Source: Chloroflexota bacterium (GTDB lineage Bacteria > Chloroflexota > UBA11872). From it: DNA of 44,509 nt. The stretch covers positions 1 through 44,509 of the forward strand of contig JAPOWQ010000071.1 of assembly GCA_026707585.1 (NCBI GenBank), read 5' to 3'. Under the pieces are notes generated by a model. The model had not been told where the DNA came from, ran no database searches, and saw only the letters and a list, made by a program, of their open reading frames with translations. The stretch's first letter is position 1. Each line of letters opens with the position of its first letter. This document shows, piece by piece, positions 14,778 through 24,145 of this stretch. The translations under genes and the position numbers were made by a program.

Positions 14778-16658
14778 CTAGGAGTCCCCTGCTTCGCGAG
14801 ACTTGTATCGGTCGCGGAGCCTCGTGCGTCGCCGGGCACGGTCGGGCGATCCTTCGGCGTTCCCGTTGCGACCGTTTGTGCCATTGCCGCTCCCGTTGCC
14901 GCCGTAGGCGTAGGGTTGCGGCTCGGCGTCTGCGCCAACCAGCACACCGCCTTCGGGCAGCGCCTTGAGGGTCTTGCCCTCGGTGATCTTGTCGTCCCAG
15001 CGCTTCACCATATCCTCGACGTCCTGGCCATCGACCTCATCGTGCTCAATCAATTCCTGCGCCAATTCGTGCACCGCACCCGAGTACTCGGAGAGCAGCC
15101 CCTTGACCTTTCGGTATTCCTGCTCCAGCACCTGGTCGATCTTGCGCTTCATGCGGGGATCGGTGGCGTCAACCGCCGGGCCGAACGGCAACGACGAGTA
15201 GAAGCTGCCGTCCATGCCCCAGAAGCTGAGCATCTGGAAGGCCAGATGCGTAGCGCCGGCAAAGTCCGACGTGACGCCGAGCGTTTGCGATCCAAGGAAG
15301 AGCTCCTCGGCCGCACGACTGGCCAGGCTTACCTGGATGCTGGCCAGCAACTCCTCGCGAATCAGGACACGCTTTTCCTCCACGGGCTTCCACGCAGCCA
15401 GGCCCAGCGCGTCGCCGTGCCGGATGATGGTGACCTTGGTCAGCCGTTCCCAGCTCTTGAGCTTGACCTGGGCGATGGCGTGGCCGGCTTCGTGATAGGC
15501 AATCCGCCGCCGGTCCTCTTCGGTGAGCCCGCGAATCGGTTCGCGCAGGCCCCATTCGTGGTTCTCGCGTGCGCGGGTGAAGTCGTCATAGCTGATGGCG
15601 TCGCGGCCATCGAAGTGCGCGTGGATCACGGCCTCGTTGATCACGAACTTAATGGCCACCGGGGTGTAGGTGATTGTGTCGTTGGCCATCCTGTCCACCG
15701 GCATGTCTTCGTGCCGAACCTTGGCCAGGTAGTACTCAATGATGTCCTTGCGCCCGTCCAGGTCGGGAAGATCCACATGGATCTTTCGGTCGAACCGGCC
15801 AGGTCGCAGGAGCGCGTGATCCAGCGCCGACGCAAGGTTGGTCGCGCCCATCGTCAGCACGATCGGCGGCAAGGCCCTGGTTCGACGCAGGCCAAGCGTT
15901 CGCATCAGTCGCGCGAACCAGCCGTTGTCGAAGTTCGGCGGGTCCATCTGCAGCAGCAACTCGTTGATCAACCCAAAGCCGGCCCCGCCGCCAAACAGCC
16001 CACCCGCAAACATGCCGCCGCCGGTCTGCCCGGAGCGGGCCATGCCGATAGCGTCGATCTCGTCGATGAAGATGATGGCGGCGCCGTGCTTGCGCGCCAG
16101 CTTGCGTGCCTTGCCGTACAGCATCCGCACCCGCAGGTTGCCGATGCCCATGAACATGTTCTGGAACCCTGGCGCCGAGGCGTAGGCAAACGGAATATTG
16201 GCCTCGTTGGCGATCACCTGGGCCAGATAGCTCTTGCCGGTTCCCGGCGGCCCTTCAAGCAGCACGCCACGCGTAATCTCGCCGCCCATGCGCTTGAAGG
16301 ACTTGGCGCCTTGCAGCAGGCGAACGACGCGCCGGGCAACTTCCAGCACCTGGTCGTTGCCACGGTAGTCGGTGAAATAGACCCCGGTCTCGCCCGGCTG
16401 GACCCAATAGACCCGGCCCCTGCCCAAAATGTAGAACAGAAAGCCGAACTGGACGACCATGAACATCATGGCGTAGACCAGCGTGAAGGCGAAGCTCAGA
16501 ATCCCAAGAGTGACCTCGGAAGCATTCGTCAGGCCGTAGACCAACAGCCCGGTGAGTCCGAGATAGAGAAGGATCGCGCGCCAGTGCTCGCGCAGGAAGG
16601 TCAGAGGGCTGCGGCGCATGTGCGCCTGGCGCCGCAGGTCAGAGTCCGTGGAGGCCAT
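14778..16658 (-). CDS. FtsH-like membrane AAA+ zinc metalloprotease
   Basis: The 626-residue protein has two membrane helices (about residues 27-44 and 50-79) with only about five residues between them, so it lacks the periplasmic domain of classical FtsH. The AAA+ module has Walker A GPPGTGKS (136-143), Walker B IIFIDEIDAIG (about 195-205) and the arginine finger RPGRFDR. The protease domain has the zinc motif HEAGH (389-393) and the third ligand context TSDFAGAT. A Gly/Asn-rich basic tail follows (GGNGSGNGTNGRNG). The product should unfold and degrade membrane and cytosolic proteins. The start at ATG 16658, not GTG 16664, is supported by GAGG seven bases upstream. It is divergent from the glycosyltransferase gene. 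Confidence 0.88.
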   Translation of the reverse strand: MASTDSDLRRQAHMRRSPLTFLREHWRAILLYLGLTGLLVYGLTNASEVTLGILSFAFTLVYAMMFMVVQFGFLFYILGRGRVYWVQPGETGVYFTDYRGNDQVLEVARRVVRLLQGAKSFKRMGGEITRGVLLEGPPGTGKSYLAQVIANEANIPFAYASAPGFQNMFMGIGNLRVRMLYGKARKLARKHGAAIIFIDEIDAIGMARSGQTGGGMFAGGLFGGGAGFGLINELLLQMDPPNFDNGWFARLMRTLGLRRTRALPPIVLTMGATNLASALDHALLRPGRFDRKIHVDLPDLDGRKDIIEYYLAKVRHEDMPVDRMANDTITYTPVAIKFVINEAVIHAHFDGRDAISYDDFTRARENHEWGLREPIRGLTEEDRRRIAYHEAGHAIAQVKLKSWERLTKVTIIRHGDALGLAAWKPVEEKRVLIREELLASIQVSLASRAAEELFLGSQTLGVTSDFAGATHLAFQMLSFWGMDGSFYSSLPFGPAVDATDPRMKRKIDQVLEQEYRKVKGLLSEYSGAVHELAQELIEHDEVDGQDVEDMVKRWDDKITEGKTLKALPEGGVLVGADAEPQPYAYGGNGSGNGTNGRNGNAEGSPDRARRRTRLRDRYKSREAGDS

Positions 16659-16799
16659 CGCCACACCTCAATTCCGGGCCGCCCCGTCCCGGCGGACACC
16701 GGAAACCCGGCAGCCGCCCGCGGGGAGTATTGGAGTATAGCCCCGGGCTTTGGTGCGTAAGGTGTCGAACATTACTCCCCGACGAGAAACACGACCGAC

Positions 16800-18044
16800 A
16801 TGACGCGTGGTGACGGGATTGTCACCCGCCTTGATCGCCTGCCGGTGCTCGTCGCACTTGCGACGGCGGCGCTGGCCGCAGCGCTGACGCTGCGTTCGCT
16901 TGAGGGCAAGACATTCCTGTACGGCGATCTCCAGCACTTCTTCGCCTTCGCGGAGGTCGCCTTCACGCCGGAACACTTCAACTATTACGCCAGCGTGTCC
17001 GACCAGAGCTACACATACGCCCATCTGCCGTTGTTCCCCATGCTGCTGGCCCCGTTACAGCGGGTCTTCGACACGCAGGGCTGGGACCGGATTCTGGCCG
17101 TCAAGGTCATCGTCCACGCCTTCGAGGTCGCGACTGCTGGGGTTCTCCTACTTCTGGCCCGCCGACAAGGGTTGTCGCGGCCGTTGGCGCTGGGCATTGG
17201 GATCCTCTGGCTGTTCACGCCGTGGGTATTCGAGGCAGGCGCCCTCAACGGCCATGCGTCCTCCGTCGCGGCATTTTTCCTGGTGGCTGCGGCGCTTCGG
17301 CTACGGATTCCCTGGCAGGCGGGCGGGCTGGTCGGCCTCAGTGTTGTCACTCGATCGGAATTCGTGCTGCCGGCGCTCGTGCTCTCTGGCTACTACGCCC
17401 GCCGAGGGCCAAAGCCGTTTGCCGGCTACGCGGCCGGCGGGAGCGCGATTGGCGCCCTGATCGTCGGCCCCTTCCTGATTCGAGACGCCGCTGCCGTGCA
17501 TTGGGCCGTCGTCGGCCACTTGCAGAACCGAGGTGACGGCCTTCCGGTCTTCTGGGGATTCGCGCGCGCGTTCGGCGTCGAGATGCCTGACGGGCTTCGA
17601 GGGCCGCGTGATTGGCCGATGCTGGTGGTCCTGGCGTCGGCGCCGCTGGTGGGCTGGCTGAGCCATGATCCACGCTGGGGCATGTTTCGCATGTCGGTGG
17701 CCTACTTCTTTGTGCTCATGCTTGGCCACGGCCGCTACTACATTCTCCCGCTGACAGCCGGCCTGATGCTTGCTGCCCGGCCGAGGGTCGTCGCCTGGTT
17801 GATCCCGGTCTACGTGGTGGAGTTCGTGCTGCCCCTCACGCGCCCCGTCTTATGGGTGGTCCGTGCGGCTGGGGCGTTGGTACTCGGACTCTGGCCCCTG
17901 ATCAGACGATGGTGGCGAAGCCCGGCGTATTTAGCGACCGAGGTCAAAGACAGCCGCGAGAAACAGGATGGTGCGTCAGGAGACACTGAGCGCCAGACCG
18001 GCCTCAATGGCGCGAAGCGCCTTTGCGGTCGGCCACCAGAATAG
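16800..18044 (+). CDS. Polytopic membrane glycosyltransferase-like protein
   Basis: The 414-residue protein has about nine to ten membrane helices. Near the N-terminus an extracytoplasmic segment YGDLQHFFAFAE is followed by YTYAHLPLFPMLLAPLQR, the layout of GT-C fold, polyprenyl-phosphate-sugar-dependent transferases (GT87/DUF2029 or GT39 type). It probably adds a mannose or similar sugar to a lipid or glycan on the outer face of the membrane; the acceptor is unknown. The hydrophilic C-terminal tail after about residue 375 (ATEVKDSREKQ and on) overlaps the opposite-strand frame listed next, so the true C-terminus could be shorter. The second GT-like frame on the other strand has a similar fold. 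The ATG at 16800 has no strong Shine-Dalgarno sequence. Confidence 0.7.
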   Translation: MTRGDGIVTRLDRLPVLVALATAALAAALTLRSLEGKTFLYGDLQHFFAFAEVAFTPEHFNYYASVSDQSYTYAHLPLFPMLLAPLQRVFDTQGWDRILAVKVIVHAFEVATAGVLLLLARRQGLSRPLALGIGILWLFTPWVFEAGALNGHASSVAAFFLVAAALRLRIPWQAGGLVGLSVVTRSEFVLPALVLSGYYARRGPKPFAGYAAGGSAIGALIVGPFLIRDAAAVHWAVVGHLQNRGDGLPVFWGFARAFGVEMPDGLRGPRDWPMLVVLASAPLVGWLSHDPRWGMFRMSVAYFFVLMLGHGRYYILPLTAGLMLAARPRVVAWLIPVYVVEFVLPLTRPVLWVVRAAGALVLGLWPLIRRWWRSPAYLATEVKDSREKQDGASGDTERQTGLNGAKRLCGRPPE

Positions 18045-19508
18045 TTCCAGCAGGCCCAGCGCGGCAGCCAGCAGGACACCGCGGCCGTTGGGATACGCCA
18101 TGAGCAAGAACGGCAGCACCCAGGTCACAGATGCCGGGCTCCAGCCTTTGAGGTAGAGCAGGAACGCAAGCAGGGAAAGGACGGCGACCCGAATCTGCGT
18201 TCGGGCCGATTCGATGGGTCGCGGCCGCCAGACCAGCCAGAGATAGAACGCCCCCAGTACCAGCAGCGGGACGTTTCAAAACCACTCGGGCAATCGGCCA
18301 ACAATGTCGTAGCTGGTTGCATACGCCGGATTCAGCCGGTAGGGATTGGCCCAGCCAGCCTTGAAGTGACCTTCCAGCAGCGCCCACGTGGTTCCCCAGG
18401 GCGGGCGGCTGAGCATGTTGCCAACGGAGGCCTCCACCCAGGCGCGGCCGGCAACCCAAAAGGGGACCAGCCCCGCTGCCAGATAGACGGCCCCTAGCGC
18501 CGCCAGACCGGCGCGACCGCGCCAGGCTGGCGTGGGGCGCAGAACGAGCACGGCCACTACAACGGGTACGATCTCAACCAGCATCCCGGACGCGACTGCG
18601 AGCATGGCGGCGGCGCGCCTGCGCTCCACGACCAGTCACACGGCAGGCAGCAGGAAGAAAACTGCCAGGGAGTCAAACGACATCATCCATTTGTGGATCG
18701 GGACGGCCAGCGCTGTGAACCCCCAGGCTGCGTGGACGGCGCGTTGCTGATCCCAGGACCGCTCCGTCAGCTTATCGATCAGCACCAGTGATCCGATGCC
18801 AACGATCAGAAGCGCCAGGGTGATGGCGGCGTAGTAGCGCTCGTACGTCACGCCCAAGAACGAGACGGCCCGGTAGACCCCCGCCGACAGCCAGGGAAAG
18901 CTTGGTGGGTATTCCGACCAGCGGTGCAAGTAGGGATACACGCCCTGGTCGGTGAGGGTGGCCAGGCTGTAAAACAGCTCAGACGCCCGTTTTGGATCGA
19001 CGAAGCGGGCGGTTTCGAACGCGAATCGCACGGTCAGCCGCAGCAGCGTGAACACCACCACGACCACAAGCAGCGGGTGGGGATCGTCCTGGAGGAGCCG
19101 CAACGCGCCGTACCAGCAACGCGCTAGGGCCGGCCGCCAGGATGTGGCGCCGTCAATGTGTACCGGCAGCAAGGCGATCTGTGTAACGGCGAACACGAAG
19201 GCCGCGCCACCTCACCTCAGGCCGAGGCACGGGTGGAATACGAACCAATGATTAGCCGCGTCCCAGACAGTAACGCTCAGCAGCAGCGGCCAGAGCAGGA
19301 GCAGGGGAGTGAAAGACCAGGCAGTGGCGCGCACCGCGCGGTCCAGTGGCCGTCGGGCGACCAGCGCCAGCAGGGCGGTGTGCGGGCCGAAGAGTCCAAT
19401 CAGCGCGGCACCTGGGGGACGGCCCAGCGGCACAAGGGCAGCCGTGCCGCCGCCGGCCGCAGCTCCCAGGGCGGCAAGCGCCAAGGGCTTCAGCAGTTCC
19501 CGCCGCAT
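17931..19508 (-). pseudogene. GT-C type glycosyltransferase frame with four in-frame TGA codons
   Basis: One reading frame runs from ATG 19508 (TTG 19529 is an alternative) to TAA 17931-17933, about 525 codons. It is interrupted by TGA at 19212-19214, 18636-18638, 18276-18278 and 17976-17978. All four are in the same frame, with no TAA, TAG or frameshift in between. The segments read as a continuous polytopic protein with a GT87-like region: FETARFVDPKRASELFYSLA, then GVYPYLHRWSEYPPSFPWLS. Trp fits each position (PAV-x-LVVERRR, PEWF-x-NVPLLV, SVS-x-RTILFLAA). Other genes here use TGA as a normal stop (for example at 1043, 9837, 12692, 14714 and 29452), so the code is not reassigned genome-wide. 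The last TGA could be the natural stop. The gene follows the Lon-like gene on the same strand. Confidence 0.7.
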
Positions 19509-19565
19509 GTCTGTGGCACTGACCGTCAACCGCCTGCGTGATGCTCCAGTAAGGGCTCTTCCGTC

Positions 19566-21989
19566 CTAGTGAGCCGGCCCGTCGTGCCAGCGGCGCGCGA
19601 ACTGGTTCAGGCGCGCCTGGGCCGCGCCAAAGACAGAGTCCGGCGAGAAGCGGCCCATGGCGTCCTGAGCGCCGGCGGATCGACCGGTGAGCAGTTCAAC
19701 GGCCTCTGCAACGCTGCCGGCGGCGTGGATGTGAAATGTTCCGTCGGCCACGGCGCCGGCGACGTCCCAACGCAGAGTCAGATTCCGCACGTTGCTAGCG
19801 GGGATTAGCACGCCCTGCCGACCACTGAGACGCTGACTAGCACAAAGGTCGTAAAACCCCTCGATCTTCTGCGTCACGCCGCCGACGGCCTGCACGCGCC
19901 CGTGTTGATTGACGGATCCGGTTACGGCCATGCCCTGGTCCAGCGGGTAGTCGGACAGCGCTGAGAGCAGGGCCAGCAGTTCCGCCAGCGAGGCGCTGTC
20001 GCCTTCTACGCCCCAGTAGGACTGTTCGAAGGCAATGCTGGCGCTCATGGTCAGCGGGCCGTCCAGGCCAAACGTGCCATTCAGAAACCCGGCCAGGATC
20101 ATGGCGCCTTTGTCGTGAATGGGCCCCGACAGCTTTGCCTCCCGGTCGATGCTGACAACCCCGTCGCGTCCTGCGAAGACCCGGGCCGTGATCCGGTTGG
20201 GCTGCCCGAATTCGTGACTGCCTACGCCGATGACCGTGAGCCCGTTGACCTGCCCAACGGCCGACCCTACGGCGTCGATCATGACCGTGCCGTCGGCCAT
20301 GCGGTCGCGAATCTGAGTTTCCAGGCGGTTCGAACGGCGAATGCGCTCGTCGATAGAGGACCAAACGTCTTCCTCGGTTACAAGAGCTCCCCCGCGGCGC
20401 CGCGCCCAGTACTCGGCTTCGCGCACGATGTCGCTGATGTCGCCGAAGCGGGTGGAGAGCTTGGTGCGGTCGCCGGCCAGCCGAACGCCCTCTTCCACGA
20501 TCCGCGCCACCGCGGATCGGTCGAAGTGCCGCAGGTTTTTCTCGGCGCAGCGGGCGGCGATGAACTGCGCGTAGCGCGTCGTGTTCTCGGCGTTGAGCTC
20601 GATCTCCGTCTCGAACTCCGCCAAAACCTTGAACAGCTGCCCAAAGTCAGGGTCGAGTTCGTAGAGCAGGGCGTAGACGTCTGGCGGGCCGACCAGCGCC
20701 ACCTTCAGATCCAGCGGGATCGGTTGCGGCTCGAGACGGGCCGCCAGCGGCAGGCCAAACTCTTCGGCCGCGCTTTCAATGCGAACGCGCTCATTGCGCA
20801 GGGCACGCTTCAGGGCCGCATAGGACGTGCCGGACTGCAGCAGGTCGTTCGCGTCCAGCACCAGGTAGCCACCGTTTGCCCGATGCAGCGCGCCGGGCTG
20901 GATCAGGGTGAAGTCGGTCGTGCTCACGCCCAATTCGGTCCTCGTCTCCACTCGTCCGAAGAGGTGCGGGTGGGTGGGGTGGGTATCGCGAACCAGGGGC
21001 GCCCCGGTTCCTGGCTGGTGCGTGACCAGCACGTTCACGCGGTAGGGCAGGTACGGGTCGGGTGCCGGGCCCGTTCGCTGCGCGGGCAGCGCGGTCGAGT
21101 CGGACTCGAGGAAATTCTCGTGGTGCCGGGTGATGTGTGACTCCATGGCGTCCAGATGCGCCGTGACGTGCGGCAGCTCCTCGTACTCCTCACGTACGTC
21201 GTCCAGCAGGGGGCGAGCCACACCACGCGCCACGTCGGAGCTCAGATTGCTCAGCGTGGAACGCGCCGCGCGTTGTCGTCGCCGCAGCCGCCGCATCAGT
21301 CGCCCGAGCCGTTCATCGAGTTCCCGTCCGATCGCGTGCAGACGTTGGCGCTCGGACTCGGGCAGTGCCCGCAACGCCTCCGGGGACATTGGCTGGCCAT
21401 CCTGGATGGGCGAGACGTTCAGTCCCGCCGGCAGCTGCGTGACGGCAAAACCGCTTGTGGAGGCGCGCTGTTCGAACTCGCTGAAAGCATCGCGCCGCTC
21501 GGTCTGAACCGCCTGCGTCACGGCGTCCCGCTGGTTCTGGTATTCCTCGGTGTCGAAGGCGCGCTGCAACTCGTGGCGCAGCGTCTCCACTACGTCGCGG
21601 AGTCGGGCGCGAAAGGTTGGCGCCTGGCCCGCGGGTACGCGCAACGCGCGAGGACGATGGCTGTCGTCGAAGTTGTGGACGTAACACCAGTCGTCCGGGG
21701 TGGGTTGGCGCGCGGCTTCGGCCTGCAGCCGCGCCATGATCATCGACGTTCGGCCGGTACCGGGGATCCCAGCGGCGTAGATGTTGAACCCGCGGCTGCG
21801 AATGTCGACGCCAAACTCAATTGAGCGTTCAGCCCGCTCCTGGCCGATCAGGGCGTCCGGCGGCGTGAGTTCGGCGGTGGACTGAAACGGCAGGTCGGCT
21901 GGACCACAGGTCCAGCGCACCTCGGCGGCGGTGAGTCGCCGCGCGCCGCCGTCGAGCTCTATCGGATTCGGCACGCCCGAGCTGGCCAT
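19566..21989 (-). CDS. Lon-like ATP-dependent protease (AAA_32/Lon_C type)
   Basis: The 807-residue protein has an N-terminal P-loop region (GIPGTGRTS at 74-82, with Arg instead of the usual Walker Lys, as I recall for this subfamily). A long helical middle and a B-type strand GGYLVLDANDLL follow, then a C-terminal Lon protease domain. Ser665 in GDSASLAELL and Lys708 in TQKIEGF form the catalytic dyad, 43 residues apart as in Lon (S679/K722 of E. coli). It belongs to the Lon-related family rather than to classical Lon; no N-terminal LAN domain is present. The ATG at 21989 is preceded by GGAGGG eight bases upstream; the longer frame to 22169 is not needed. It is divergent from the D-2-hydroxyacid dehydrogenase. 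Confidence 0.87.
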   Translation of the reverse strand: MASSGVPNPIELDGGARRLTAAEVRWTCGPADLPFQSTAELTPPDALIGQERAERSIEFGVDIRSRGFNIYAAGIPGTGRTSMIMARLQAEAARQPTPDDWCYVHNFDDSHRPRALRVPAGQAPTFRARLRDVVETLRHELQRAFDTEEYQNQRDAVTQAVQTERRDAFSEFEQRASTSGFAVTQLPAGLNVSPIQDGQPMSPEALRALPESERQRLHAIGRELDERLGRLMRRLRRRQRAARSTLSNLSSDVARGVARPLLDDVREEYEELPHVTAHLDAMESHITRHHENFLESDSTALPAQRTGPAPDPYLPYRVNVLVTHQPGTGAPLVRDTHPTHPHLFGRVETRTELGVSTTDFTLIQPGALHRANGGYLVLDANDLLQSGTSYAALKRALRNERVRIESAAEEFGLPLAARLEPQPIPLDLKVALVGPPDVYALLYELDPDFGQLFKVLAEFETEIELNAENTTRYAQFIAARCAEKNLRHFDRSAVARIVEEGVRLAGDRTKLSTRFGDISDIVREAEYWARRRGGALVTEEDVWSSIDERIRRSNRLETQIRDRMADGTVMIDAVGSAVGQVNGLTVIGVGSHEFGQPNRITARVFAGRDGVVSIDREAKLSGPIHDKGAMILAGFLNGTFGLDGPLTMSASIAFEQSYWGVEGDSASLAELLALLSALSDYPLDQGMAVTGSVNQHGRVQAVGGVTQKIEGFYDLCASQRLSGRQGVLIPASNVRNLTLRWDVAGAVADGTFHIHAAGSVAEAVELLTGRSAGAQDAMGRFSPDSVFGAAQARLNQFARRWHDGPAH

Positions 21990-22094
21990 ACTCCAGCCCT
22001 CCGGGCGGCAAGCGCGCGAAGTGTAGCAGCGAAGCCCGGCCGTGAATCCAGCGGAGTCTCTACACTGCGGGCGCCCGAACCAGGGTCTCACCCA

Positions 22095-23051
22095 ATGAAA
22101 GTCCTGATTTACATGCCCCGCCTCTGGGCTGACGAGTGGGCCGAGCTGCCGGTGCTGTTCCCGGATCACGACTTCGCCTTCGCCTACGAGGTGACCACCG
22201 CGATCGCCGAGATTCGGGACGCCGAGGTGCTAATCGTGCTGGGCGCGGCGGTCGAGCCCGATGTGCTGGACGCCGGCACGTCCCTGAAGTGGCTGCAGGT
22301 GGCCAGCGCCGGAATCGATTCGCTCGCCGCCCTGGGTGCCGACCGCTACGGCCATCTCCTCGTCACTAACGCGCGCGCCCTGCTGGCGTCGCACGTGGCC
22401 GAATCGGCCGTAGCGTTACTGACGGCCCTGACTCGCGGCATTCATTACTCGGCCCTGCGGCAGGCCGAGCATCGCTGGGACAACAGCTATGACTATGACG
22501 AGGTGGCCGGCAAGCGGGCGCTGATCATCGGCGTGGGCGGCATCGGCCGCGCCGTCGCCAGTCGCTATCACGCCCTGGAGATGGAGGTCCGTGGCGCAGA
22601 TGTGGTCATCGGCGAGCCGGACGACGCTCTTCAGTCGGTACACCCCGTTTCGGACTTGCTGGATCTGCTCCCCGAAACCGACGTCCTGACCCTCTGCTGT
22701 CCCTACACCCCGCAGACGCATCACATCGTCAACCAGGCGGTATTCGACGCGCTGCCTGACGACGCTTATCTCATCAATGTGGCCCGCGGACCATGTGTCG
22801 ACACGGCCGCCTTGATCCGAACCGTGCGCGCGGGCCGGTTGCGTGGCGTGGGTCTGGATGTCGTGGAACAGGAGCCGCATCCGCCCGAGAGCGAAGTCTG
22901 GGACCTGCCAAACGTCCTGATGACGCCCCACATGGCCGGGGCCTCGCCGCGCCGCGGGGAGCGCGTGGTTCCTTTTGTGACGGACAATCTGCGCCGCTAT
23001 TTGCGCGGCGAGGCGCTCAACAACGTGGTGGACCTGGTCCGGGGCTACTAG
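22095..23051 (+). CDS. D-2-hydroxyacid dehydrogenase, NAD-binding
   Basis: The 318-residue protein has the two-domain D-2-hydroxyacid dehydrogenase fold. The Rossmann motif GVGGIG is at 146-151. The catalytic set is Arg231 in NVARGPCVD, Glu in DVVEQEP (258-260) and His279 in MTPHMAG. It reduces or oxidises a 2-keto/2-hydroxy acid such as glyoxylate, pyruvate or phosphoglycerate-type substrates; which one cannot be told. The length is normal for the short family without an ACT domain. The ATG at 22095 begins MKVLIYMPRLW; the upstream ribosome-binding site is weak. The convergent SDR gene lies downstream with a hairpin between them. Confidence 0.87.
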   Translation: MKVLIYMPRLWADEWAELPVLFPDHDFAFAYEVTTAIAEIRDAEVLIVLGAAVEPDVLDAGTSLKWLQVASAGIDSLAALGADRYGHLLVTNARALLASHVAESAVALLTALTRGIHYSALRQAEHRWDNSYDYDEVAGKRALIIGVGGIGRAVASRYHALEMEVRGADVVIGEPDDALQSVHPVSDLLDLLPETDVLTLCCPYTPQTHHIVNQAVFDALPDDAYLINVARGPCVDTAALIRTVRAGRLRGVGLDVVEQEPHPPESEVWDLPNVLMTPHMAGASPRRGERVVPFVTDNLRRYLRGEALNNVVDLVRGY

Positions 23052-23075
23052 CCGCCCGACAGACATACGGGCGGC
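23051..23075. terminator. Hairpin between convergent dehydrogenase and SDR genes
   Basis: GCCGCCCG (23051-23058) and CGGGCGGC (23068-23075) form a perfect 8-bp stem with a 9-nt loop, directly after the dehydrogenase stop and 24 bp before the SDR stop. It is a likely bidirectional terminator, but without a T-run. Confidence 0.5.
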
Positions 23076-23098
23076 GAATGCACCGCTTGGCTGCGGGG

Positions 23099-23878
23099 CT
23101 AGATCGTGTTGCTCAGGCCGCCGTCGATTGCGATGGCCGCGCCGGTGATATAGGCGGCCCTCGGCGAGACCAGGAACGCCACCAGGTCGGCTACTTCCTG
23201 CGGGCTCCCAATGCGTCCCAGGGGTATCCCCACGCCGGCCCTTTCGTAGAAGTCTTCCAGCGTTCCGTGCCGGCCGGTCGCTTCCCAGCGACGTTCCCAC
23301 TGCGCGCTGCGGATTGACCCGAGCATGACCGTGTTTACGCGTACCCCCGCATCCGCGTATTCCTTGGACATGGCCTTGGTCAAGGCAATGCCCGCCGCGC
23401 GGGTCACCGAGGTTGGAACAGAGGCTCTGGACGGCTCGCGCCCGCCGGTGGACGTAATGTTGACGATAGACCCGCCGGCCCGCCGCAGATAGGGCAGCGC
23501 CGACCTTGAGCAGCGGATCGCGCCAAACAGCTTGACGTCCAGATCGGCCTGCCAGATCTCATCGCTGGCCCCGTCGAAACGATGCGCCCCCGGGCCTCCG
23601 GCGTTGTTCACCAGGATGTCCAGGCGACCCAGGCTACGCGCGGCGGTGGCCACAAAGACGCGGGCGTCGTCGGCCTGGCTCAAGTCCGCCTGAATCGGCA
23701 GGACCCGCCGGCCGCTTGCCTGCGCGAGGTCGTGCGCGGCGTCTTCCAGCACTCGGCGGCGCCGCGCGGCAATGGCCACGTCACAGCCCTCGCGGGCGAG
23801 AGCCGCCGCTATGGCCCGCCCGACGCCCTCGCTGCCGCCGGTGACCGCGGCCGCCAGGCCTTCAAGCTGCAGGTTCAC
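23099..23878 (-). CDS. SDR-family protein lacking catalytic Tyr/Lys
   Basis: The 259-residue protein has the classical short-chain dehydrogenase layout: TGGSEGVGR (13-21) for NAD(P), NNAG (91-94), Ser143 in NITSTGG, and a C-terminal GAAIAIDGG. At the usual YxxxK site it reads VPTSVTRAAGIALTKAMSKE, so Tyr is Thr156 and Lys is Arg160 (13 and 17 residues after Ser143, the expected spacing). It may therefore be catalytically inactive, use another residue, or have a ligand-binding or regulatory role. The start codon is GTG at 23878, 12 bp after the upstream small gene, so translation may be coupled. An active SDR with unusual chemistry is also possible. Confidence 0.8.
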   Translation of the reverse strand: MNLQLEGLAAAVTGGSEGVGRAIAAALAREGCDVAIAARRRRVLEDAAHDLAQASGRRVLPIQADLSQADDARVFVATAARSLGRLDILVNNAGGPGAHRFDGASDEIWQADLDVKLFGAIRCSRSALPYLRRAGGSIVNITSTGGREPSRASVPTSVTRAAGIALTKAMSKEYADAGVRVNTVMLGSIRSAQWERRWEATGRHGTLEDFYERAGVGIPLGRIGSPQEVADLVAFLVSPRAAYITGAAIAIDGGLSNTI

Positions 23879-23890
23879 GGCGGATTGGGA

Positions 23891-24124
23891 TCAGGTCGCG
23901 GCATCTCCGGCGGCCGCACGTTCACGCATCAGGAGCTCACGACCCTTGCGGATGATTTCCTCGCGCTGCCGCTGCTGCCAACTCATCCCGGTCTTGGAGA
24001 TGAACCACAGGCGCCGCGGATAGCCGGGAATCCCGATCCAGACCACTTCCTGCCACGGCGGCATTCGGGCGGGTGGCGCCACGCCGTCCCAGTGCACGGG
24101 GGTTTCGTTGATGGTGAAGGCCAC
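23891..24124 (-). CDS. Hypothetical 77-residue protein
   Basis: The protein starts at GTG 24124, preceded by AGGGAG about seven bases upstream. Sequence features are a Trp/Pro-rich first half (VHWDGVAPPARMPPWQEVVW) and a basic/acidic helix at the end (QQRQREEIIRKGRELLMRER). I do not recognise a family. It sits between a two-to-three-TM protein and the SDR on the same strand with 12-21 bp gaps, so the three probably form one transcript. Confidence 0.5.
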   Translation of the reverse strand: MAFTINETPVHWDGVAPPARMPPWQEVVWIGIPGYPRRLWFISKTGMSWQQRQREEIIRKGRELLMRERAAAGDAAT

Positions 24125-24145
24125 AAGCTGCTCCCTGGACGTCGG

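Noticed and set aside
14916-16760. Plus-strand open frame of 614 codons over the FtsH-like gene
   Set aside because: It is the antisense of a protein with intact AAA+ and HEAGH motifs.
17931-19508. Genome-wide reassignment of TGA to Trp
   Set aside because: Several neighbouring genes end at TGA exactly where the family ends or where the next gene starts, so TGA works as a stop here.
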